Assembly (NCBI GenBank): GCA_019186945.1
Contig: JABAQJ010000007.1
Coordinates: 372,001-436,000, forward strand
Reading direction: 5' to 3'
Origin: Gemmatimonadaceae bacterium
GTDB taxonomy: Bacteria; Gemmatimonadota; Gemmatimonadetes; Gemmatimonadales; Gemmatimonadaceae
Length of the DNA stretch: 64,000 nt
The notes beneath the pieces were generated by a model. The model was not told the DNA's origin. It did not search any database and worked only from the letters and a program-made list of their open reading frames with translations. Positions within the stretch are counted from its first letter, which is position 1; every line of letters begins with the position of its first letter. Positions 53,908-60,895 of this stretch are shown one piece after another. The position numbers and the translations under genes were made by a program.

Positions 53908-55064
53908 CAGTTGCTGGGTGGGCTAACCGCCGGCGCTGCCGCGTCGAGTGGCAGCGATACCCAGCGTCGGTCGCGGAACGAGAGTTCCACAGCGTTGATG
54001 ACTTCCTGTACGCGCGCACCGTCGAGGAAGTCGCCCTCGCTGGCGTCGCCGGCGGCGCGCACTTCCGTCACGAACGACGACACCAGATTCGCGTAGAAGA
54101 GCGAGCGCCAGCTTTCGGTCGGGTTGCCTCCGGGCGGATAGAACTCTCGCGGGACGTCGATCGGGACGAACTCCACGGCATCCGGCTTTGCGCCGCGCAG
54201 CACCTCGCAAACGCCGAACTCCTCGACGAGCCGGCAGATAAGTGCTCCCTCCCGGCCATATACCCGGGCTTCGATACCCGGGTAGTTGCCGACTGTGACG
54301 AAACTCGTCTGCACGCTGCCTAACGCGCCGTTCGCGAACTCGCCGATGAAGATGTCGCCGTCGTCGATGTTCATGCGCATCGGGGCAGGATACCCGCGCA
54401 CCATCCGCTCGGGTATGAAGTTGCGCATCGTTCCTACGACTTCGCTGAAAACGCTGCCCACCATCCACATGCCAATGTCGATGATCGGCGCTCCGTAACC
54501 TTCCAGCGATGACACCTGGATTCGGGATTGATCCGCGGATGCATCGGCTTGCCGCAACGGATTCGACGGATCCAGCCATTGCGAGTTCTGCTCGTAGCCG
54601 TTGAAGATGAACGGCTCCCCGATGTAGCCGGCGTCGATGAGATGCTTCATGTATCGCATGGCCGGTGCATACCGGAACGTGAAGCCCAGCTTCGTCTTCA
54701 GCCGACGCGACCGCGCCAACGCGTGCGCCCGAAGCGTGTCACGGTAGTCGTACGCCACCGGTTTCTCGCACAAGACGTGTTTCCCGGCTTCGAGCGCCGC
54801 CCACGCCAGATCGAAATGCGTGGCCGATGGCGTGCACACGTCGACGAGATCGATGTCATCCCTGGCAAGCAATTCCTCGTGGCTGCGATAGACCGAGGGA
54901 ATGCCGAAGGCAAGGGCGGCCGCGTTGGCGAGTGCTGGTTGCGGATCGGCAATCGCGACCACCTCGCAGCGTTCGTCACGGCGAAAGCCAGGGAGGTGCG
55001 CGAAGCTGGCCCATGCGCCGGCGCCAAGGACGCCGACTCGGGTCTTTCTTCCGGTTGAGGTCAC
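53907..55064 (-). CDS. Gfo/Idh/MocA-family oxidoreductase
   Basis: A 385-residue NAD(P)-dependent oxidoreductase of the Gfo/Idh/MocA family, which acts on sugars, inositol and related compounds. The Rossmann motif is VGVLGAGAWASFAHLPGF. The family signature VLCEKPVAYDYRDTLRA holds the catalytic Lys, and the C-terminal alpha/beta domain begins at KTKLGFTFRYAPAM. A His and an Asp in APIIDIGMWMVG replace the more common DxxxH (DIGMW instead of D-G-H), so one catalytic His appears missing. Start is GTG at 55064. It is the first gene of an operon with DUF885 and an ABC transporter. Confidence 0.9.
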   Translation of the reverse strand: MTSTGRKTRVGVLGAGAWASFAHLPGFRRDERCEVVAIADPQPALANAAALAFGIPSVYRSHEELLARDDIDLVDVCTPSATHFDLAWAALEAGKHVLCEKPVAYDYRDTLRAHALARSRRLKTKLGFTFRYAPAMRYMKHLIDAGYIGEPFIFNGYEQNSQWLDPSNPLRQADASADQSRIQVSSLEGYGAPIIDIGMWMVGSVFSEVVGTMRNFIPERMVRGYPAPMRMNIDDGDIFIGEFANGALGSVQTSFVTVGNYPGIEARVYGREGALICRLVEEFGVCEVLRGAKPDAVEFVPIDVPREFYPPGGNPTESWRSLFYANLVSSFVTEVRAAGDASEGDFLDGARVQEVINAVELSFRDRRWVSLPLDAAAPAVSPPSN

Positions 55065-55335
55065 ACGAGTGGAGTGGATGGGATCCTGCAGGAGCCGACC
55101 GTTACAGCCAGCAAGCGGCTGACGTCAGTAAGGCGGGTGCAAGCGACGCGAATCTACGATTACGGCGGCCGGACACAATCAACTGGCCAACGACTGGGGA
55201 ATACTGTCGTGGCAGGTACGGGTTTCGGGGCCGGGCTCGGCAGGGTACTATTCCTAAACCTTGGCCCTGTCTAACGTGTGGGCACGAAAGTAGCGCGGTC
55301 CGGGTTCTGGCTAACGTGCGATCGAGGCGTTGAGA

Positions 55336-56100
55336 ATGCGGGAACTCACGAAGTGGGAGTTCGGAGGCCGGACGACTAGCGCTCGCGGGGCGCTGATCGC
55401 GTTTCCGGTCGCCGCATTTCTCGCTAGCGGGTGCGGAATCGGGAAGCTCGATCGCGGATCCCGGAAGGACGTCAACACCGCCAGCGCGCAGGTCCAGGCT
55501 GTGTCGGACGCGTACAAGAAGAAGATGGGAACTGTCGCTGCACTCCCTAAAGGCGGTCCGGGGAGTGGGGCGCCGCCGAAGCGGAGCGCGCCGCCGCCGA
55601 ATGTCGACGCGAAGGCCGCGGTAGACACTTCTGCCGGAGGCAAGAGTCTGCGGGCGCGAGTCGTGTCCATCTTCAAGGGCCCCAAGAGAAAGCGCCAGCC
55701 GGGTGAAGAGGAGCAGAAGCCGAGCATGATTCGTGGCCGGTATGCCCAGAGCGACTCCGGCGAGTTCTTTGTTCCCTGCAATGACACGACGCGCTACCGA
55801 GTGCAGGCAACGGTGGAAGCGCGCTACCTCATGGACGAACGGTTGCGGTTCATCGTTCGATCGCCCAAGACTCCGGTGTACGCCGTTTTCACGGGGAAGT
55901 ATGTGCTTCCGAATCCGCAAGCGAGCGCCGATGCTGCTCCTCGGGCCGGGTCAAGGAACGGAGCTGGCCGAAGCCGACCGGCGGCTACCAACCCTGCGCC
56001 CGAAGGGAAATCCGTCTTCATCAGCAAGGTCGATACGTTGACGACGTCGTTTCCGCCGGCCTGCCGCCCTCCGTCCCCGAACCGTTCTGCTGGCGACTGA
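55336..56100 (+). CDS. Putative lipoprotein of unknown function
   Basis: A 254-residue probable lipoprotein (lipobox ASGC at about residue 33). Its first 32 residues are longer than typical signals. The mature part is basic and Pro/Ala-rich (GGPGSGAPPKRSAPPPN, KGPKRKRQPGEEEQKPS), then a more ordered block RYRVQATVEARYLMDERLRFIVRS, and a low-complexity tail. No family is recognised. The ATG at 55336 has GAGG about 12 bases upstream. It converges on the VanZ gene with 15 bases between stops. Confidence 0.6.
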   Translation: MRELTKWEFGGRTTSARGALIAFPVAAFLASGCGIGKLDRGSRKDVNTASAQVQAVSDAYKKKMGTVAALPKGGPGSGAPPKRSAPPPNVDAKAAVDTSAGGKSLRARVVSIFKGPKRKRQPGEEEQKPSMIRGRYAQSDSGEFFVPCNDTTRYRVQATVEARYLMDERLRFIVRSPKTPVYAVFTGKYVLPNPQASADAAPRAGSRNGAGRSRPAATNPAPEGKSVFISKVDTLTTSFPPACRPPSPNRSAGD

Positions 56101-56115
56101 TCGGCGCTTGCCGCC

Positions 56116-57435
56116 TTAGAGATCCCTGGGAATCGGCCGTGGGTCTCGCGTTTCGCGTGAGACGGCGATGACGTGTTCGAGCTGTAACCGATAGAGCCAG
56201 CCGCCGTAGAGGGCCGCCGAGATGACGAATCCCCACTGTGCCACGCTCGCGCCGCGTCCAGCCCGGTAGCCGAGCGCGATTTCGGCTGCTGTAGCCGCCG
56301 CGACGGTCCACCGAAGGACGCGCGGCACGGCGTTTGCCAGCCGCTGTTCCTCGCGGCCGCGATATTCCGCGATCATGTAGCCGAGGAGCGTGAATGCCGC
56401 GACGCGGACGAGGAACCGAAGGATTTCGACCTTGTCCCACGACTGCGCCGTGCCCGGAAACCCCGCGCCGAGCGACCATGGGGCTACACCATCGGCCAGC
56501 GACAGTGCAACCATGAGGACCAGGAACATCGCATAGAACGGTGCGGATGCCCGCAGGACCGGAACCTCGAAGCGACGGTTCCACATCGGCGATCGTTCCT
56601 GACGTGTGGCCACGAGACGTGTCGTGAGGAATGCCACGCTGGCGCCGATGGCGATCGCCAGCGGGGCGCGGGACAGCGCCGGGAGCATCCCGATCACGAT
56701 CGCGGCGGCCGCGAACGCACCGGCGCGCTGTGGAGGGACCGCGCTACGCACGTGGTGAAGTACGCCACCAAGAAGCGACCCGCCGAAAGCGGCCAGTGGA
56801 ATGGAGAGCCATGCCCATTGCGGTGCAGCCACCGAGACGAGCGCCGTCAGCCAGATCAGAGGAAACGTCAGATAGAGCAATCCCATCAACGGAAGCTCGA
56901 GAAACAGCCGGCCGATCACGGTCACGTCGGGCCGCTGTCGACGGAACGCCCGATCGCAGACGATCGCACCGATGAGCGCACCGAGTCCGTTCGCTGCCAC
57001 GTCGAGCACAGAGCTGTAACGTTCAGCCTCGAACAGCTGGAGGGCTTCGATGACCATGCTGACGAGCACACCGGCGGCGAGCGCACCCATCACGGCGTGC
57101 CGTCGGGAGAGTCCGGTTGCTATCCGAAAGAGCACGCCAAGGGGGACGAAGAGCAGGACGTTGGCGGCAACGTCGATGGCGTTTCCCGTCGTCATGACCC
57201 GCCATTGATCGGGCCAGGAGAACTGGAACGGCAGCAGGGTGATGATAAGCGTCACCCCAACCATGTACAGCAGCGCTGCGATACCAAGACGCGTTCCTGA
57301 ACGCTCTGAGGGAAGACCGCCTACTGCGTCCGTAGGATCCAGGTCTCCGGCATCGGAAACGAGCGGGAGCGTGTCGGAGAGCAGCGATTCGACGCTCCAC
57401 CGATGCGAATGGCCGGGGTTTCGAACTCTCAACAT
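56116..57435 (-). CDS. VanZ-family membrane protein
   Basis: A 439-residue membrane protein with an N-terminal VanZ-like domain and about ten helices. The VanZ block reads LIITLLPFQFSW, DVAANVLLFVPLGVLF, then SMVIEALQLFEAERYSSVLDVAANGLGALIGA, with the conserved Asn, Glu, Gln and Asp residues. VanZ proteins are often encoded beside exosortase or polysaccharide genes, as here; the domain function is unclear. The C-terminal 200 residues add several more helices of unknown type. The start at ATG 57435 is tentative, since the 40 residues before the first helix are not family-like. Confidence 0.8.
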   Translation of the reverse strand: MLRVRNPGHSHRWSVESLLSDTLPLVSDAGDLDPTDAVGGLPSERSGTRLGIAALLYMVGVTLIITLLPFQFSWPDQWRVMTTGNAIDVAANVLLFVPLGVLFRIATGLSRRHAVMGALAAGVLVSMVIEALQLFEAERYSSVLDVAANGLGALIGAIVCDRAFRRQRPDVTVIGRLFLELPLMGLLYLTFPLIWLTALVSVAAPQWAWLSIPLAAFGGSLLGGVLHHVRSAVPPQRAGAFAAAAIVIGMLPALSRAPLAIAIGASVAFLTTRLVATRQERSPMWNRRFEVPVLRASAPFYAMFLVLMVALSLADGVAPWSLGAGFPGTAQSWDKVEILRFLVRVAAFTLLGYMIAEYRGREEQRLANAVPRVLRWTVAAATAAEIALGYRAGRGASVAQWGFVISAALYGGWLYRLQLEHVIAVSRETRDPRPIPRDL

Positions 57436-57630
57436 CTGCAATCCAACTCTTGAGGCGCTGCACTATGGCTGACCGCCCTGGCCTGCCGATGATTAGTATC
57501 GACCGGTGCTCTCAAGAACTGGCGTCATCCGATCGCAGCGCAGTGAGCGCGGACGAGCGTTTGATCCTGAGATAAGCTCTACCGCTCAACTTTTCTTGCC
57601 TGATGTCATGAGCGAGCAGACGAAAGTGAA

Positions 57631-58512
57631 ATGCAGGTGCGTGCGTTCATGACCACGTCGGCGTTCGTACGCGATCGTTCGCTGCTTTTGTTGTGGACGA
57701 TCACAGGTATGGCGTTTCTGCTCCTGTTTCGCTCGCCGATGGCGGGAATCGCGTCGGCATGGTGGAACGACCCGGAGGCTGGTCACGGGCTGCTGCTGGC
57801 ACCGGTAGCGTTCTGGCTCGCCTACCGCAGCGGGATAGTTCCGGGGGCGCGCCCCCAGCTGGCGCTGGGGTCTGTTCTGGTGGCGCTGGGTGTGAGCACG
57901 CGCGTCGTCGCGGCGCTGGCGGCGGAAGCGTTCGGCGGAAGGCTCGCGCTGATCCTGTGCATCGCCGGGCTGGTCATTGCTGGCTGGGGAGTCAGGCAGT
58001 TGCGCGCCTGGTGGCTTCCGGCGGTCCTGCTTGCGCTCGCGGTACCGTTGCCGGACATCATCGTAGGGTCGCTTGCGCTACCCCTGCAGTTCGAGGCGTC
58101 GCGACTGGGCGCATCGCTGCTCGAACTCCGTGGGGTGCCAGTACATCTCGACGGCAACGTGATCCGGCTTCCCGGACGAGAGCTGTTCGTTACGGAGGCT
58201 TGTAGCGGACTGCGTTCGCTGACGGCGCTGTTGAGCCTTGGCGTGCTGCTCGGGGGGCTGTGGCTCGAGCATCCCGCATTGCGCATCGTGTTGTTGGCGC
58301 TGACGCTGCCGATAGGTGTGGCGATCAACGGGGTGCGCGTATTCCTGACGGGTTTTCTCTCGCTTTTCGTGGGTCCGCAAGCCGCCGAAGGGTTCACGCA
58401 TCTCACACAGGGATGGCTGATGTTCGTCGTTGCGTTTGCGCTTCTTGCCGCGATCGCCTGGTTTCTTGCGTGGCTGGAGTCCCGACTGCCACGAGTCGAG
58501 CGACATGCCTAG
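57631..58512 (+). CDS. Exosortase (archaeosortase/exosortase family)
   Basis: A 293-residue, roughly eight-helix membrane cysteine protease/transpeptidase of the exosortase family, which cleaves PEP-CTERM-type tails. The catalytic Cys is in FVTEACSGLRSLTALLSLGV. The Arg is in LPIGVAINGVRVFLTGF, and the His is in EGFTHLTQGWLMFVV. The order Cys-Arg-His and its spacing are the family hallmark. The ATG at 57631 is used; the ATG six codons later is also possible. The last eight bases overlap the EpsI gene. It is divergent from VanZ. No PEP-CTERM-tailed protein is visible in this window. Confidence 0.9.
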   Translation: MQVRAFMTTSAFVRDRSLLLLWTITGMAFLLLFRSPMAGIASAWWNDPEAGHGLLLAPVAFWLAYRSGIVPGARPQLALGSVLVALGVSTRVVAALAAEAFGGRLALILCIAGLVIAGWGVRQLRAWWLPAVLLALAVPLPDIIVGSLALPLQFEASRLGASLLELRGVPVHLDGNVIRLPGRELFVTEACSGLRSLTALLSLGVLLGGLWLEHPALRIVLLALTLPIGVAINGVRVFLTGFLSLFVGPQAAEGFTHLTQGWLMFVVAFALLAAIAWFLAWLESRLPRVERHA

Positions 58513-59167
58513 ACCGATCGCGTATCTGCCCGCAGCGCTTCTGCTCGCCGGGAGCGTACTGGTGTCTCGGGCGCAGCGCCAGCAGTCGCCGTCGCTTGTC
58601 AGGCCGCTGGCGCAGCTTCCCGCGAACGTGGCTGGGTATCGCGGTGTCGAGCGCCCGATCGACAGCGCATCAGTGGCCGTAGCGGGGATGACCAGCTACA
58701 TCTTTCGCGTGTATGGTCGCGACTCGGTGAATGCGTTTTCCCTGTACGTGGGCTACTACGACAACCAGACGACGGGTCGCACGATCCACTCGCCGCGGAA
58801 CTGTCTTCCCGGGGCTGGATGGCAGGTTGTGCAGTCGGAACCGGTACAGGTCCATGGTTCGACAGTGAATCGGTACATGCTGGCGAACGGCGATGCGCAG
58901 GCGCTCGTCTACTACTGGTATCAGGGGCGCGGGCGCGTGGCGTGGAACGAGTACGCTGTGAAATGGGATCTGTTGCGCGATGCGGCTCGACGGGGACGCA
59001 CGGAGGAGGCGCTGGTGCGCATCGTGGTCCCGATGATCCCGGGCGGCAAGGTTGGCGCCGAATGGGCGGCCCGGGTTGCCCGTGCGGATTCGCTCGCGCA
59101 GACCGTCGCCAGCTCAATCATTCCCGCCGTCGATCTCGCGCTCCCTCCGTGGGTGGGGACACCGTAG
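58505..59167 (+). CDS. EpsI-family protein
   Basis: A 220-residue exported or membrane-anchored EpsI-type protein that nearly always accompanies an exosortase. The signature is TIHSPRNCLPGAGW, with a preceding YVGYYDNQTTGR and a following YYWYQGRGRVAWNEYAVKW. The N-terminal hydrophobic helix AYLPAALLLAGSVLVSRA targets it to the membrane. It overlaps the exosortase gene by eight bases, so the two are co-translated. Its role in exopolysaccharide biosynthesis and sorting remains unresolved in the literature I know. Confidence 0.88.
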   Translation: MPRPIAYLPAALLLAGSVLVSRAQRQQSPSLVRPLAQLPANVAGYRGVERPIDSASVAVAGMTSYIFRVYGRDSVNAFSLYVGYYDNQTTGRTIHSPRNCLPGAGWQVVQSEPVQVHGSTVNRYMLANGDAQALVYYWYQGRGRVAWNEYAVKWDLLRDAARRGRTEEALVRIVVPMIPGGKVGAEWAARVARADSLAQTVASSIIPAVDLALPPWVGTP

Positions 59168-59304
59168 CGTCGGAAGGAGAGGCTACCCGTCCCCCATGTG
59201 CTGCCGACCATGGTGCCGAAGGGTCAAGGAAGGCACGTGGGGGGCCGATACTTCCCTGTGGTAGCGCCACGCAGGCGTTTCGTCACCCCGGCGGGGTTCT
59301 GCGC

Positions 59305-60033
59305 ATGGCTTTCACTCAGCGGATGGATATGCGTGCAACGTTCGGCCGTCGTGCGGTCTCCTGGGGACTGCGGGCGGGAGCAGCGACAGGGCTGTTGGTG
59401 ATTCTGACGGCGGGCTGCGGCAAGGTCGTCGAAGCGGATCCTGTACCGGGATCGCTCTCCCTCGTGCAGGGCGACCAGCAAAGCGCACAGGCCGGGCTCG
59501 AGCTTCCGAACGCCATCGTGGTGCGGTTGATGGATGCGGACGGCCGGCCGCTGGCGAAGTTCCCCGTCGGCTTCAACGTGATCAGGGGTGGGGGCGCGGT
59601 CGCTCCGGCGAGCGCCGTGACGGACGAGAATGGCGAAGTGAAGACGAAGTGGACGCTGGGACCCGCGGACATGCTGCAGAGCCTCAGGGCCAGCGTGGTT
59701 GGTCTGGATCCGCTGGAGGTCACGGCCATCGGTCTCCTTCCCGCGGACCTGATCATCGCTCAAGGGAACAACCAGTTCGCCAAGCCAGGCTCGGCGTTGC
59801 CCAATCAGGTTGTGATTCGCGTGGTGGGAGAGAACAACATCCCGATGAAGGGGATAGCGGTGGCGTTTCAGGTGACTGTCGGCGGTGGACTGATTTCGCC
59901 GGCGTCTGCCCTGACCAACGCTCTGGGCGAAGTGCAGGCGCGCTGGACGCTTGGACCGCAACCGGGCACGAACACGATCGTGGCGTCATCTGGGCGGCTC
60001 CAGGCCGTCGTCCTGAACGCCTTCAGCCAGTAG
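59305..60033 (+). CDS. Ig-like (Big_1-type) repeat lipoprotein
   Basis: A 242-residue lipoprotein (lipobox TAGC, Cys38) carrying two tandem Ig-like beta-sandwich repeats of the bacterial invasin/intimin Big_1 type. The copies read LPNAIVVRLMDADGRPLAKFPVGF with SAVTDENGEVKTKWTLGP, and LPNQVVIRVVGENNIPMKGIAVAF with SALTNALGEVQARWTLGP. Their near identity in the TD/TN-GE-WTLGP part marks a clear duplication. It is the last gene of a plus-strand group after EpsI, from which it is 137 bases away, and its end overlaps the facing glycerophosphodiesterase by 11 bases. It could be a surface adhesin or structural lipoprotein. Confidence 0.82.
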   Translation: MAFTQRMDMRATFGRRAVSWGLRAGAATGLLVILTAGCGKVVEADPVPGSLSLVQGDQQSAQAGLELPNAIVVRLMDADGRPLAKFPVGFNVIRGGGAVAPASAVTDENGEVKTKWTLGPADMLQSLRASVVGLDPLEVTAIGLLPADLIIAQGNNQFAKPGSALPNQVVIRVVGENNIPMKGIAVAFQVTVGGGLISPASALTNALGEVQARWTLGPQPGTNTIVASSGRLQAVVLNAFSQ

Positions 60034-60805
60034 GTCGGCTGCGCGCGGCCAGGATCGCAGGCACGTCGTTGGTAAGAATTCCGCGGACGCCCTTGCGCCA
60101 CAGACGACGCGCGACCGCAGGGTCGTCGATGGTCCACACGTGAACGGGCACGCCTAACGGTTCCAGAACTCGCGTCCAGCCCGCGATGGGCAAGGGGAAG
60201 AACCGGTGCGACCGTGGGGTACTGACGCACTGAAAGGGAACCCGCAAGATCCCGCGTCGCAGGACGCCGCGCCAGAGCAGCGCAGCGAGTTGTCGTGTCG
60301 AAGCGCTCAGCGCCAGACCGGTACCTTCGAATGCCGCCAGCGCGTCGTCGACGAACGAGCCCACGACGCAGCGTTCGGCCGCGTTCCGCTCGCGCACGAT
60401 CCGAAGTACTTCTGGGGCAGCCTCCTTCGTCTTGAGTTCGATGATGCACGGTGTCGACGGGAAGGCATCGAGCACATCTTCGAGCAGTGGGGCGTAGACG
60501 CCGCGTCCGGCGTAAGGCGCGGGCGCGTCAGGTTTCGCGAAGCGCGCGCCGGCGTCTAACGTGCGAATCCGGTCGTAGGTCAGGTCGGCGACGAGGCCTG
60601 TGCCGCTGGTCGTGCGATCGACCGCCGGATCGTGCATCACGATGGCGCGGCCGTCGCGCGTCAGGCGGACGTCGAACTCGATGCCATCGGCGCCGAGCGC
60701 GATCGCCTGCCGAAATGCCTCGATGGTGTTTTCCGGGGCATGGGCCGAGTTACCGCGATGAGCGATCACCAGGGGTCCCGACTGGGTGGACAGCAGCGGA
60801 TTCAC
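60023..60805 (-). CDS. Glycerophosphodiester phosphodiesterase
   Basis: A 260-residue TIM-barrel enzyme that hydrolyses glycerophosphodiesters to glycerol-3-phosphate and an alcohol. Motifs are LVIAHRGNSAHAPENTIEAF, GADGIEFDVRLTRDG and IVMHDPAVDRTTSGTG, which supply the metal-binding Glu and Asp and the catalytic His pair. Later blocks are CIIELKTK and VHVWTIDD with a final VRGILTNDVP. No signal peptide is seen, so it is cytoplasmic. I prefer the GTG at 60805, because the GTG at 60835 touches a strong hairpin (60836-60863) and leaves no room for a ribosome-binding site. Confidence 0.87.
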   Translation of the reverse strand: MNPLLSTQSGPLVIAHRGNSAHAPENTIEAFRQAIALGADGIEFDVRLTRDGRAIVMHDPAVDRTTSGTGLVADLTYDRIRTLDAGARFAKPDAPAPYAGRGVYAPLLEDVLDAFPSTPCIIELKTKEAAPEVLRIVRERNAAERCVVGSFVDDALAAFEGTGLALSASTRQLAALLWRGVLRRGILRVPFQCVSTPRSHRFFPLPIAGWTRVLEPLGVPVHVWTIDDPAVARRLWRKGVRGILTNDVPAILAARSRPTG

Positions 60806-60835
60806 GACGGCCGTTCTCTGCAGGTTGGACAGCAC

Positions 60836-60863
60836 GACGGCCAGGCATCCGAGCCTGGCCGTC
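60836..60863. terminator. 11-bp hairpin after the TonB receptor gene
   Basis: GACGGCCAGGC-atccga-GCCTGGCCGTC is a perfect 11-bp stem. It lies 32 bases past the TonB receptor stop and directly before the glycerophosphodiesterase. It lacks a T-run on the minus strand, so it is a strong candidate terminator or transcript end by stem strength only. Confidence 0.6.
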
Positions 60864-60895
60864 TCAAGATCAGATTGGGCAGCGGCGTGGAGCGA

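Noticed and set aside
55240-55322. Twin CTAACGTG boxes before the lipoprotein gene as an attC site.
   Set aside because: Both boxes point the same way, no GTT core follows, and the sequence between them is not palindromic.
57400-57480. tRNA-like segment near the VanZ start, with GTTCGAAAC on the minus strand.
   Set aside because: The sequence around the T-loop does not form a T-stem (GAGAG against CCCCG) and no acceptor arm pairs, so it is not a tRNA.
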